Assembly (NCBI RefSeq): GCF_006546775.1
Contig: NZ_VICE01000093.1
Span: 1 to 45,809, forward strand
Direction: 5' to 3'
DNA from: Marilutibacter aestuarii
GTDB lineage: Bacteria > Pseudomonadota > Gammaproteobacteria > Xanthomonadales > Xanthomonadaceae
Length of the DNA: 45,809 nt
The position numbers and the translations under genes were made by a program. This document shows positions 1 to 12,652 of this stretch, piece after piece. How positions within the stretch are numbered: position 1 is the stretch's first letter; each line of letters opens with the position of its first letter. Below the pieces are notes generated by a model. It did not search any database, had not been told where the DNA came from, and saw nothing but the letters and a program-made list of their open reading frames with translations.

Positions 1-1004
1 CCTCGGCGCCGGCCTCGGCACCCGCCGCGGCCGAGCCGAAGTCGCCCCCGGTGGCCTTCACCGCCGATGAGTTGTTGCCCGACAAGGTGCCCTACGCCAG
101 CCCCGCGGTGCGCCTGTTCGCGCGCGAACTGGGAGTCGACCTGTCGAAGGTGACCGGCAGCGAGCGCGGCGGCCGGATCAGCCGCGAGGACGTGCAGAAG
201 TTCGTCAAGGGCGTGATGTCCGGCACGACGCCCGCCGCGCGCACCGGCGGTGGCGGCGGGCTCGACCTGCTGCCCTGGCCCAAGGTGGATTTCGCCAAGT
301 TCGGCGAGACCGAGACCCAGCCGCTGTCCCGGATCAAGAGGCTGTCCGGTGCCAACCTCGCCCGCAACTGGGCGATGATCCCGCACGTCACCCAGCACGA
401 AGACGCCGACATCACCGACCTGGAAGCGTTGCGGGTCACCCTCAACAAGGAGAACGAGAAGGCCAGGAACGGCATCAAGCTGACGATGCTCGCCTTCTTG
501 ATGAAGGCCTCGGTCGCCGCCCTGCAGAAGTTCCCCGAGTTCAACGCCTCGCTCGACGCGACCGGCGAGAACCTGGTGCTGAAGAAGTACTACCACGTCG
601 GCTTTGCCGCCGACACGCCCAACGGCCTGGTGGTCCCGGTCATCCGCGACTGCGACAAGAAGGGCGTCAACCAGATCGCGCGCGAGATGGGCGAGCTGGC
701 CGGCAAGGCGCGCGACGGCAAGCTGGGCCCGTCCGACATGAGCGGCGGCTGCTTCTCGATCAGCTCGCTGGGCGGCATCGGCGGCACCGCGTTCACGCCG
801 ATCGTCAACGCGCCGGAGGTGGCGATCCTCGGCGTGTCGCGCTCGGCGATGAAGCCGGTCTGGGACGGCAAGGCCTTCCAGCCGCGCCTGGTCCTGCCGA
901 TGTCGCTCAGCTACGACCACCGCGTCATCGATGGCGCCTCCGCGGCCCGCTTCGCCGCCTATCTCTCGACGCTGCTGGGCGACATGCGCCGGGGGCTGCT
1001 GTGA
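1..1004 (+). CDS. aceF: Dihydrolipoamide acetyltransferase (E2 of pyruvate dehydrogenase), 3' part
   Basis: Transfers the acetyl group from lipoamide to CoA as the core of the cytoplasmic pyruvate dehydrogenase complex. The frame is open from base 3 to the left edge, so the lipoyl domain(s) and true start lie outside the window; the GTG at 51 is internal. Visible in order: an Ala/Pro-rich linker, a peripheral-subunit (E3)-binding domain around bases 90-210 (PYASPAVRLFARELGVDL), a second Gly-rich linker, and the 2-oxoacid acyltransferase domain to the end. The catalytic motif DHRVIDG lies near 915-935. The stop overlaps the next gene's ATG by one base (TGATG), so translation is probably coupled. 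lpdA (E3) follows two genes later, which fixes this as a PDH rather than another E2. Confidence 0.95.
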   Translation, partial: SAPASAPAAAEPKSPPVAFTADELLPDKVPYASPAVRLFARELGVDLSKVTGSERGGRISREDVQKFVKGVMSGTTPAARTGGGGGLDLLPWPKVDFAKFGETETQPLSRIKRLSGANLARNWAMIPHVTQHEDADITDLEALRVTLNKENEKARNGIKLTMLAFLMKASVAALQKFPEFNASLDATGENLVLKKYYHVGFAADTPNGLVVPVIRDCDKKGVNQIAREMGELAGKARDGKLGPSDMSGGCFSISSLGGIGGTAFTPIVNAPEVAILGVSRSAMKPVWDGKAFQPRLVLPMSLSYDHRVIDGASAARFAAYLSTLLGDMRRGLL

Positions 1005-1654
1005 TGCGCCGCCGGCTGGTCGACCTCGCACTCGTCGCCGGCCTGGTCTTTGCGCCGGCGGCCGTGGCGGCCGATGCCTGCGGCGCGAGCTTTGGCCATG
1101 GCTGGCCGCCGGCGACCGAGAACTACGGCTCGGCGGTCGAGGGCCTCCTGGCGGGCGGGGAAACCCCTCAGCTCATGATCACCCGCCTGCCGTCGCGTGG
1201 CACCGAGAGCGCGCTGATGCTCGTCCAGGACGCGGGCGGCTGGCGCCTGCGCTTCGCCGAGGCCGACGAACGCGTCATGGCCTGGAGCGGCACCGGCGGT
1301 GGCGTCAAGCGCGAGTTGCGCGTCGACCAGGTGCCCGATGTCGAGGAAGTGCCCATCCCGGCGGCGGTGGCCGAGCGGATCGTCGCCAGCTGGCATCGGC
1401 TGATGACGTCCCTGCCCGAGGATCGCAACGCGCCCTTTACCGACCAGGAGCAGTGGCTGGTCGTGCTCGACGGCGTGCGCGTCGGCGGCGAGGTGCCCGA
1501 CTGCGACGCCGGCGAGCTGCTGGCCGAGCAGGTGGAACTGCTGGTCGAGGCGGTGGACGAAAGCGAGTCCAAGCGTGAGCGCCGCTGGGCCCAATTGCAG
1601 GAGCTGCTGGCCGAGATGGACGTACAGTCGCTGGCCGGCCTGGGCACCGACTGA
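1004..1654 (+). CDS. Predicted secreted protein of unknown function
   Basis: A 216-residue protein of no family I recognise. It begins with a typical Sec signal peptide (MRRRLVDLALVAGLVF followed by Ala-rich residues and a probable cut after AVA-A near residue 23), so a periplasmic location is inferred. Two cysteines lie in the mature part, one right after the cleavage site and one near residue 165. The last 60 residues (LLAEQVELLVEAVDESESK onward) are acidic and heptad-like, probably a helical or coiled-coil tail. The ATG at 1004 is preferred over GTG at 1001 because it overlaps the aceF stop. Only 4 bases separate it from the mscS start, so it sits in the same transcript between PDH subunits, although nothing in it suggests a PDH role. 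Confidence 0.8.
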   Translation: MRRRLVDLALVAGLVFAPAAVAADACGASFGHGWPPATENYGSAVEGLLAGGETPQLMITRLPSRGTESALMLVQDAGGWRLRFAEADERVMAWSGTGGGVKRELRVDQVPDVEEVPIPAAVAERIVASWHRLMTSLPEDRNAPFTDQEQWLVVLDGVRVGGEVPDCDAGELLAEQVELLVEAVDESESKRERRWAQLQELLAEMDVQSLAGLGTD

Positions 1655-1658
1655 GTCG

Positions 1659-2810
1659 ATGGCCGCGGAAGCCGCCAGCGACAGCCTCCAGCGGGCGGGC
1701 GACAGCGTCATCGACGCGGCCGACGAAGCCGCGCGCAAGGGCGTGGACGGCCTGCAGCCCTTCCTCGACCACACGCTGCTGCAGTTCTCCGGCGTCAGCA
1801 TCACGGTGGGCGGCATCCTCGCCGCGCTCGTCGCGGTCCTGGTGGCGGTCCTCGTGTCGGCGCTGCTGCGGCGCGCGCTGAACCGCTACGGCGAACGCCA
1901 GCCCAACGCCAGCCGCGCGTCGATCTACACGCTGTCGCGGGTCGTCCACTACGCCTTCATCGCCGTCGGCCTGCTGCTGGCGCTGGAGTTCATCGGCATC
2001 CCGGTGGCCAAGTTCACCGTCTTCGCCGGCGCGATCGGCGTGGGCCTGGGCTTCGGCCTGCAGGCGATCTTCAACAACTTCATCTCCGGCCTGATCCTGC
2101 TGTTCGACCGCTCGCTCAAGGTCGGCGACTTCGTCGAGCTGGAGTCCGGCGTGCACGGCGAGGTGCAGGCCATCCAGATCCGCGCCACCCGCATCGTCAC
2201 CAACGACAACATCGACATCCTCGTGCCGAATTCCGAGTTCGTCAGCGGACGGGTCGTGAACTGGACCTATCGCGACGTCTCCCGGCGCATCCGCGTGCCC
2301 TTCGGGGTGGCGTACGGCACCGACAAGGAGCTGGTCAAGAAGGCCGCCCTGGAGGCCGCCGCCGAGGTGCCCTTCACCCTGGCCCTCGACGGCCCCCGCA
2401 AGCCGCAGGTGTGGCTGGTGGAGTTCGGCGACAGCAGCCTCAATTTCGAGCTGGTGACCTGGCTGACCGCGGAGGCGACCAAGCGCCCGGCGACGGTCAA
2501 GGCCGCCTACCTGTGGGCGCTGGAGACCGCGCTCGCGCAGCATGGCATCGAGATCCCCTTCCCGCAGCGCGACCTCCACCTGCGCAGCATCTTCGGGCAG
2601 CAGGGCGACGCGGCGCTGGCCGCGTTCCGGCGCAACGCGCAGGCGGTCGACGAAGACGCCGAGGCGCCCCGCGCGCCGGCGCTCGCCCAGGACGAGCGCG
2701 AAGCGCTGTCGTCCAACGATGCCACCCTCGACGTGCAGCAGGGCGGCGCGGAACTGGCCGAAGCCGCCGAACGCGAAGACAACACGGACAACGACGCGCG
2801 CGAGCCTTGA
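1659..2810 (+). CDS. MscS-family small-conductance mechanosensitive channel
   Basis: A 383-residue inner-membrane channel of the MscS family, which opens under membrane tension to release solutes at hypo-osmotic shock. Hydrophobic segments lie near residues 45-70 and 95-115. The pore helix TM3 follows (about 118-145: AGAIGVGLGFGLQAIFNNF), with the Gly/Ala-rich packing pattern of the family, then the beta domain (GDFVELESGVHGEV, TNDNIDILVPNSEF). The last 65 residues are Asp/Glu/Ala-rich and look disordered, an extension beyond the MscS core. The ATG at 1659 is chosen because the extra N-terminal residues of the longer frame (from 1575) overlap the upstream gene and look unlike protein. It lies between aceF and lpdA in one run of genes. 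Confidence 0.9.
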   Translation: MAAEAASDSLQRAGDSVIDAADEAARKGVDGLQPFLDHTLLQFSGVSITVGGILAALVAVLVAVLVSALLRRALNRYGERQPNASRASIYTLSRVVHYAFIAVGLLLALEFIGIPVAKFTVFAGAIGVGLGFGLQAIFNNFISGLILLFDRSLKVGDFVELESGVHGEVQAIQIRATRIVTNDNIDILVPNSEFVSGRVVNWTYRDVSRRIRVPFGVAYGTDKELVKKAALEAAAEVPFTLALDGPRKPQVWLVEFGDSSLNFELVTWLTAEATKRPATVKAAYLWALETALAQHGIEIPFPQRDLHLRSIFGQQGDAALAAFRRNAQAVDEDAEAPRAPALAQDEREALSSNDATLDVQQGGAELAEAAEREDNTDNDAREP

Positions 2811-2837
2811 GCGCGCGCCTGACTGGAGAGCTCCACA

Positions 2838-4658
<1,821 letters not shown>

Positions 4659-4683
4659 GCCGGCCTGGCGGGTCCGCGGACAA

Positions 4684-4713
4684 AACGAAGCCCCGGCATG
4701 CCGGGGCTTCGTT
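4684..4713. terminator. Perfect 30-bp palindrome, bidirectional terminator
   Basis: AACGAAGCCCCGG-CATG- followed by its exact reverse complement, with GTTGTTT after it on the plus strand. It lies between lpdA (plus) and the DUF2061 gene (minus), which converge, so it probably ends both transcripts. Confidence 0.85.
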
Positions 4714-4813
4714 GTTTGAGCCAGCCGCGCCAGTGGGCCCTTGACGAGGAAATGGAAGGCGGGGTGCTCGTGGCGTTCGACACGCCACGCGAATGAAAGT
4801 TCACCGCGAGCGC

Positions 4814-5020
4814 TCAGCCGGCCAGCAGGGGCGCTCCGGCCAAGGCGCGACGCGCTTCGATGCGCCGCCAGACTTTCTCGTGCAGGTGGTAGGCGACGCT
4901 GTTGATGGCCGGTTCGACAAGCGCCAGCGACCCGCCCACCAGCAGGCTGCCGGTCATCAGGTAGCCGACCGCGAAGGCCACTGCGAAGTGCACCGCGGCG
5001 AAGCTGAATGTCTTGGACAT
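4814..5020 (-). CDS. DUF2061 family small membrane protein
   Basis: A 68-residue protein that fits the DUF2061 family in length and layout: MSKTFSFAAVHFAVAFAVGY, then a second hydrophobic stretch (LLVGGSLALVEPAINSVAYH) and the family-typical HEKVW motif. Two transmembrane helices are predicted; the family's function is unknown. The ATG at 5020 is preferred over the GTG at 5029 because family members begin right at the KTFSF segment; neither has a strong ribosome-binding site. It is a single-gene unit, convergent with lpdA and divergent from the ATP synthase operon. A Fur-box-like dyad 15-34 bases upstream suggests iron control. Confidence 0.85.
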   Translation of the reverse strand: MSKTFSFAAVHFAVAFAVGYLMTGSLLVGGSLALVEPAINSVAYHLHEKVWRRIEARRALAGAPLLAG

Positions 5021-5034
5021 TTTGCCCACTTGTT

Positions 5035-5054
5035 AATGAGAATGATTCTTGATT
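5035..5054 (-). promoter_or_regulatory. Candidate Fur box
   Basis: AATGAGAATGATTCTTGATT is an imperfect 7-1-7 dyad (TGAGAAT-G-ATTCTTG, five of seven pairs). It matches the gammaproteobacterial Fur pattern of the AATGAGAATcATTCTCATT type at most positions. It lies just upstream of the DUF2061 start and about 130 bases before the atp promoter, so the small gene is the likelier target. The assignment is by pattern only. Confidence 0.6.
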
Positions 5055-5158
5055 GTGGCACTCGAGGCGGCTAAAATCCAATCAAATCAATGAATCCCCG
5101 GGATAGGGCGGGTTGATCGGCGGCACTCCGCCGAAGCGGGGCGGGCGACTTCCGGCGG

Positions 5159-5187
5159 TTGCCGTAAAAGCCGTCGCGCTCTATACT
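5159..5187 (+). promoter_or_regulatory. Sigma-70 promoter of the ATP synthase operon
   Basis: TTGCCG (5159-5164), a 17-base spacer and TATACT (5182-5187). The predicted transcript starts near 5194, which places the TTG at 5189 outside the mRNA and favours a downstream start for atpI. Confidence 0.65.
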
Positions 5188-5218
5188 TTTGCGGCTCACC
5201 CGGGCGGTTTTGTCCAAC

Positions 5219-5599
5219 GTGATCGAGTCCCGCGTGTACGATCCCCTGAAAGCAGGCCAACGCCTGGCGCGCAAAACGCTTGCCTGGCAAGCCGCAGCGA
5301 CAGTGCTGCTGGCACTGGCCTTCCTTGTGCAGGGGGTTTCGCACGCGCTGTCGGCGCTGGTCGGCGGCCTCGCGATCGGGTTGGGGGGGCTCGTCGCGGC
5401 GCGGCTGATGGTCGGCGGCGGCATCCAGCCTGCGGGCGCGGTGCTGCTGCGATGGTTCATCGGCGCGACGGTCAAGTGGGTGGTGGTGTGTGCGGTGCTG
5501 TTGTTGGGTCTGGTGGTCTGGCGCTTGCCGCCGCTTCCACTGCTGCTGGGGATGGTCACGGGCCTCGCCACGCAGATGTACGCCATGACCCGGCGTTGA
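5219..5599 (+). CDS. atpI: ATP synthase subunit I (AtpI)
   Basis: A hydrophobic protein of about 126 residues with four predicted transmembrane segments (WQAAATVLLALAFLVQG, a Gly/Ala-rich second helix, WFIGATVKWVVVCAVLLLGL, and a final LLLGMVTGLATQMY). AtpI helps assemble the c-ring and is the usual first gene of proteobacterial atp operons. The sequence is poorly conserved, so position carries much of the call. The start is uncertain: GTG at 5219 or GTG at 5234 (giving MYDPLKAGQRLA) both lie downstream of the predicted transcription start. atpB follows after 33 bases. Confidence 0.8.
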   Translation: MIESRVYDPLKAGQRLARKTLAWQAAATVLLALAFLVQGVSHALSALVGGLAIGLGGLVAARLMVGGGIQPAGAVLLRWFIGATVKWVVVCAVLLLGLVVWRLPPLPLLLGMVTGLATQMYAMTRR

Positions 5600-5632
5600 T
5601 CAATCACTTCTAGATATCAGGATCCAGGACAC

Positions 5633-6430
5633 ATGGCGGGCGAGGCGGAACTGACTCCCACCGGGTACATCCAACACCATCTCCAGAACCTGACGGCGTC
5701 GGTGGGAGAGGGCAGCTTCTGGACCCTCAACGTGGATACCCTGGTGTCGGCGGTGCTGATGGGCCTGCTGATCGTGGTGGCCTTCTGGACCGCGACGCGC
5801 AAGGCGACCCCGGGCGTGCCGGGCAAGTGGCAGGCCTTCGTCGAGATCTGCCTGGAGTTCGTCGACAAGCAGGCGCGCGACACCTACCACGGTCCGAGCA
5901 AGCTGGTCACGCCGATCGCGATCACCCTGTTCTTCTGGATCCTCATGATGAACCTGCTGAAGATGATCCCGGCAGACTTCATCGCCAAGCCCCTCGAACT
6001 GATGGGCGTGCACTACTGGAAGCCGGTGCCCACCGCGGACGTCAACGCGACCCTGGGCATGTCCATCAGCGTGTTCTTCCTGATGCTGTTCTTCGCGATC
6101 CGCGCCAAGGGCTTCGGCGGCTTCACCAAGGAATTCCTGACGGCGCCGTTCGGCAAGTGGATGATGCCGTTCAACCTGATCCTGAACATCGTCGAGTGGC
6201 TGAGCAAGCCGATCTCGCTGGCGATGCGACTGTTCGGCAACATGTTCGGCGGCGAGATCGTGTTCCTGCTGATCTGGGTGCTCGGCGGCGCCGGCATCCT
6301 CGGCGCGCTCGCGGGCGGCGCGTTCGGCTTCGGCTGGATGCTGTTCCACCTGCTGGTGATCCCGCTGCAGGCCTTCATCTTCATGATGCTGTCCATCGTG
6401 TACCTGAGCCTGTCGGAAGACGCTCACTGA
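5633..6430 (+). CDS. atpB: F1Fo ATP synthase subunit a
   Basis: A 265-residue integral membrane subunit that forms the proton half-channels against the c-ring. It carries the family signature [17 protein letters not shown] with the essential Arg of the AMRLFGN motif, and the C-terminal helix [20 protein letters not shown] with the conserved Gln. Five to six hydrophobic segments are visible and the length is normal. ATG 5633 follows an AGGA ribosome-binding site. Second gene of the atp operon. Confidence 0.97.
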   Translation: MAGEAELTPTGYIQHHLQNLTASVGEGSFWTLNVDTLVSAVLMGLLIVVAFWTATRKATPGVPGKWQAFVEICLEFVDKQARDTYHGPSKLVTPIAITLFFWILMMNLLKMIPADFIAKPLELMGVHYWKPVPTADVNATLGMSISVFFLMLFFAIRAKGFGGFTKEFLTAPFGKWMMPFNLILNIVEWLSKPISLAMRLFGNMFGGEIVFLLIWVLGGAGILGALAGGAFGFGWMLFHLLVIPLQAFIFMMLSIVYLSLSEDAH

Positions 6431-6503
6431 TCGCAGTACCCCATTCGAAAAACCGCTTTTCCCTTCCACCCTTTGCAATACCCAACCTAGTTCGGAGATA
6501 ACC

Positions 6504-6800
6504 ATGGAAATTCTTGCCCACCTCGCCCAGGTCCAGTCGTCCACCGCGCTGGCCGTCGGCATCATGATCGGCTTGGCCGCCCTGGGTGCGGGTCTTGGCC
6601 TGGCGATCATGGCCGGCAAGTTCCTCGAGTCGGCCGCGCGCCAGCCGGAGCTGATCCCGGTCCTGCAGGTCCGCATGTTCATCACCGCCGGCCTGATCGA
6701 CGCCGCGTTCATCATCAGCGTCGCCGTCGGCCTGCTGCTGGCCTTCGCCAACCCGATGGCTTCCGCGCTGCTGGCCGAAGCCGCAAAGGTCGCCGGCTAA
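6504..6800 (+). CDS. atpE: F1Fo ATP synthase subunit c
   Basis: A 98-residue proteolipid that builds the rotating c-ring. Two helices (residues about 15-43 and 55-83) flank the polar loop ARQPE (45-49). The ion-binding carboxylate is Asp66 in GLIDAAF. No sodium-binding residue set is evident, so proton coupling is expected. It is longer than the 79-residue E. coli protein because of extra residues at both ends. Its ribosome-binding site CGGAGATAACC is strong, in keeping with the high copy number of subunit c. Confidence 0.97.
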   Translation: MEILAHLAQVQSSTALAVGIMIGLAALGAGLGLAIMAGKFLESAARQPELIPVLQVRMFITAGLIDAAFIISVAVGLLLAFANPMASALLAEAAKVAG

Positions 6801-6906
6801 TCACCGGTTGCGCGTCGCGGCGGGTGGCCCAGGCCACCTGCCGTGGGGATGAAGGGTCGGCACCCCGCGTGTCGATGGCCCGTCACCATCTGGCAGAGCC
6901 TTACGT

Positions 6907-7377
6907 ATGAGCATCAACCTGACCCTATTTGCCCAGGCCCTGGCGTTCGCCGCCTTGATCTGGATCATCGCGACCAAGATCTGGCCGCCGCTGCTCAGTG
7001 CCATCGAGGAGCGCCAGAAGAAGATCGCCGAGGGCCTCGCTGCCGCGGACCTGAGCCAGCAGCACCTGGCCCAGGCCCAGGAAAAGGTCGACGCAGAGCT
7101 GCGTACGGCCCGGACCAAGGCCAACGAGATCATCGAGCAGGCGCACCAGCGCGCCAACCAGATCATCGACCAGGCCAAGAACGACGCCATCGCCGAGGCC
7201 GCGCGCCAGAAGGCGCTGGCCGAGGACGAGATCGCCGCTGCCACCAACCGTGCCCGCGAGGACCTGCGCAGGCAGGTGTCGGTGCTGGCCGTCAGCGGTG
7301 CCGAGAAACTGATCCGCCGCGAGATCGACGCCAGTGCCCACAAGGCGCTGCTCGACGAACTCGCCGCAGAAATCTGA
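6907..7377 (+). CDS. atpF: F1Fo ATP synthase subunit b
   Basis: A 156-residue peripheral-stalk subunit with one N-terminal transmembrane helix ([18 protein letters not shown]) and a long charged helix (roughly 35-140, with runs such as [20 protein letters not shown]) for the dimeric stator coiled coil. The length matches E. coli AtpF. The 106-base gap after atpE holds no feature I recognise. Confidence 0.96.
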   Translation: MSINLTLFAQALAFAALIWIIATKIWPPLLSAIEERQKKIAEGLAAADLSQQHLAQAQEKVDAELRTARTKANEIIEQAHQRANQIIDQAKNDAIAEAARQKALAEDEIAAATNRAREDLRRQVSVLAVSGAEKLIRREIDASAHKALLDELAAEI

Positions 7378-7393
7378 TCGGGAAGGCTGAGCG

Positions 7394-7921
7394 ATGACCC
7401 AGGCCCTGACCCTCGCCCGACCCTACGCCCGCGCGGCTTTCGCGCTGGCGCGGGATGCCGGGCGTACCGCCGACTGGTCGCAGGCGCTGGCATTCGCCGC
7501 GCAGGTGGCCGCCAACCCGCAGGCACACGCCCTGCTGGGCCACCCGCAGCTCGGTGAAGCCGAAGCGGTCGGCCTGCTCGCGCCCGCGCAGGCGGACGAA
7601 GCGTTCACCCGCTTCCTGGGCCTGCTGGTCGAGAACCGCCGCGTCGTGCTGCTGCCGGAGATCGCCGGCCTGTACGAGGACCTGCGTGCCGAGGCTGACC
7701 GCGTGGTCAAGGCCAAGGTGACTGCCGCCAGCGAACTGCCGGCGGCGGAGCTGGAGGCGATCAAGGCGGCGCTGAAGAAGCGCTTCGGCCGCGAGGTCGA
7801 GGTCAGCACGGCGGTCGACGCCTCGCTGCTCGGCGGCGCGGTGATCGATGCCGGCGACGTGGTGATCGACGGCTCGCTCAAAGGCAAGCTCGCGCGCCTG
7901 CAGACTTCGCTCGCGCAGTAA
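7394..7921 (+). CDS. atpH: F1Fo ATP synthase subunit delta
   Basis: A 175-residue subunit linking the peripheral stalk to the top of F1. It has the family N-terminus ([19 protein letters not shown]) and the C-terminal signature [20 protein letters not shown]. It starts 16 bases after atpF and is followed by atpA after 48 bases. Confidence 0.95.
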   Translation: MTQALTLARPYARAAFALARDAGRTADWSQALAFAAQVAANPQAHALLGHPQLGEAEAVGLLAPAQADEAFTRFLGLLVENRRVVLLPEIAGLYEDLRAEADRVVKAKVTAASELPAAELEAIKAALKKRFGREVEVSTAVDASLLGGAVIDAGDVVIDGSLKGKLARLQTSLAQ

Positions 7922-7969
7922 ACGAATTCAAATGCATACCCGGCTGCGGCCGGATCAAGGGAACCACCC

Positions 7970-9520
<1,551 letters not shown>

Positions 9521-9546
9521 GCCGGCGTAACTGCGGGTTCGTGATG

Positions 9547-9581
9547 CGTGATTCGCAACGGCAACCGCCAGGCGAATCACG
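9547..9581 (+). repeat. Intra-operon inverted repeat of the CGAATCAC type
   Basis: CGTGATTCGC (9547-9556) pairs exactly with GCGAATCACG (9572-9581), followed by further CGAATCAC and CACGAATCAC units to about 9615. Relatives of this word recur in other gaps of the window (about 12080, 30260-30300, 30505-30547, 41245-41275, 41500-41525). It forms a 10-bp hairpin between atpA and atpG without a T-tract, so read-through is expected. Confidence 0.75.
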
Positions 9582-9635
9582 ACGCGAATCACGAATGACC
9601 CACCACGAATCACGGCGAGCGTAGCGAGCGAATAC

Positions 9636-10499
9636 ATGGCAGGCGGACGCGAAATCAAATCCAAGATCAAGAGCGTGCAGAACACCCGCAAGGTGACGCG
9701 CGCGCTCGAAATGGTCTCGGCCTCCAAGATCCGCAAGGCGCAGGACCGGATGCGGGCCTCGCGTCCGTATGCCCGTGTCATGAAGCAGGTGATCGGCCAT
9801 CTCGCGCAGGCGAACACCGACTACCAGCATCCGTTCCTCGAGGAGCGCGCCGAGGTCAAGCGGGTCGGTTACCTGGTCGTGTCCTCGGACCGCGGCCTGG
9901 CCGGCGGCCTGAACAACAACATGTTCCGCAAGCTGCTGGCCGAGTTCCGCGGCTGGCAGGACAAGGGCGTCGAGGTCGACGTGGTGACCATTGGCCAGAA
10001 GGCCTCGGTCTATTTCCGCCGCCTGAAGGTGAACATGATCGGCTCGGTCACCCACCTGGGCGACCAGCCGAAGCTCGAGCAGCTCGTCGGCGTGGTCAAG
10101 GTGATGCTCGACGGCTACAGCGAAGGCAAGCTCGACCGCGTCTTCGTCTGCTACAACGACTTCATCAACACCATGACCCAGCGCGCCACCTTCGACCAGC
10201 TGCTGCCGCTGCCGAAGCCGGAGGCGCAGGTCGCCCGCCACGACTGGGACTACATCTACGAGCCGGACGCGGCCGACGTGCTCGATCGCGTGCTGACCCG
10301 CTACGTGGAGTCGCTGGTCTACCAGGCGGTGCTGGAGAACGTCGCGTCCGAGCATGCCGCGCGCATGGTCGCGATGAAGGCGGCCTCCGACAACGCCAGC
10401 AAGATGATCGACACCCTGCAGCTGGTCTACAACAAGGCGCGCCAGGCGGCGATCACCCAGGAAATCTCGGAAATCGTCAGCGGCGCCGCCGCGGTCTGA
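9636..10499 (+). CDS. atpG: F1Fo ATP synthase subunit gamma
   Basis: A 287-residue central shaft of F1. It shows the N-terminal signature [20 protein letters not shown], the segment [14 protein letters not shown], and the C-terminal helix with [19 protein letters not shown]. Complete and of normal length. It follows the repeat spacer behind atpA. Confidence 0.97.
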   Translation: MAGGREIKSKIKSVQNTRKVTRALEMVSASKIRKAQDRMRASRPYARVMKQVIGHLAQANTDYQHPFLEERAEVKRVGYLVVSSDRGLAGGLNNNMFRKLLAEFRGWQDKGVEVDVVTIGQKASVYFRRLKVNMIGSVTHLGDQPKLEQLVGVVKVMLDGYSEGKLDRVFVCYNDFINTMTQRATFDQLLPLPKPEAQVARHDWDYIYEPDAADVLDRVLTRYVESLVYQAVLENVASEHAARMVAMKAASDNASKMIDTLQLVYNKARQAAITQEISEIVSGAAAV

Positions 10500-10548
10500 C
10501 CCACAACCCATTCCCGCGGGCGCAGGTCGCGACCGCACGCAAGCTTAA

Positions 10549-11967
<1,419 letters not shown>

Positions 11968-12116
11968 GCGGTCGGGAATCGGGACTAATCACCAGGTAAT
12001 CGCAAGGGCGGGCACTTCGGTATCGGGACATTGCGGGATGAAGTCGGCGGCCTCCGGTTGCTTGCCCATTCCCCACTCCCCGCTCACGAATCCCGCCTCG
12101 CGACAAGCGAGGCAAT
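11968..12116 (+). repeat. Repeat-derived spacer and SD hairpin between atpD and atpC
   Basis: A 149-base gap holding degenerate GGGAATCGGG / CACGAATCCC units. It ends in a 7-bp hairpin: GCCTCGC (12095-12101), GACAA loop, GCGAGGC (12107-12113). The right arm contains the only Shine-Dalgarno-like bases (GCGAGG) in front of atpC, so the hairpin could lower epsilon-subunit translation. Confidence 0.5.
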
Positions 12117-12539
12117 ATGAGCACCATCCGCTGCGACATCGTCAGTGCCGAGAACGAGATCTTCCACGGCGAGGCCGAACTGGTCGTCGCCACCGGCGAG
12201 ATGGGCGAACTCGGCATCGCGCCGAAGCACGCCCCGCTGATCACCCGGCTCAAGCCAGGCAAGGTCGTGGTGACCCTGCCCGGCGGGGAGCAGCTTGATT
12301 TCGCGATCTCCGGCGGCATCCTCGAGGTGCAGCCGCAGGTGGTCACGGTGCTGGCCGATACCGCGGTGCGTGCCGAGGACATCGACGAGGCCGCCGTGCG
12401 TGCCGCCAAGGACGAGGCCGAGCGCATGCTGGCCAATCGCGGCGAGCAGATGGACATTGCCGAGGCGCAGGCCAAGCTGGCCGAGGCCATGGCCCAGCTG
12501 CAGGCCCTGGAGCGGCTGCGCCGCAACATGAAGCACTGA
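12117..12539 (+). CDS. atpC: F1Fo ATP synthase subunit epsilon
   Basis: A 140-residue subunit bound to gamma that inhibits ATP hydrolysis. An N-terminal beta sandwich ([39 protein letters not shown]) is followed by a two-helix C-terminal domain ([20 protein letters not shown]). Last gene of the atp operon, ended by a strong terminator at 12567. Confidence 0.96.
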   Translation: MSTIRCDIVSAENEIFHGEAELVVATGEMGELGIAPKHAPLITRLKPGKVVVTLPGGEQLDFAISGGILEVQPQVVTVLADTAVRAEDIDEAAVRAAKDEAERMLANRGEQMDIAEAQAKLAEAMAQLQALERLRRNMKH

Positions 12540-12566
12540 TCACCGGGCAGCCGGCAAGACCAGATG

Positions 12567-12594
12567 AAAAACGCCGGCTTTCGCCGGCGTTTTT
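12567..12594. terminator. Rho-independent terminator after atpC
   Basis: AAAAACGCCGGC-TTTC-GCCGGCGTTTTT: a 12-bp perfect stem with a T-run on the plus strand and a matching A-run on the other side. It can therefore also end the convergent minus-strand glycosyltransferase transcript. Confidence 0.92.
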
Positions 12595-12652
12595 CGTTTC
12601 CCGAGCGCATGCATGCGAGTCCCCGGGGGCGGGGGCCGCCCCGCTACGCGCT

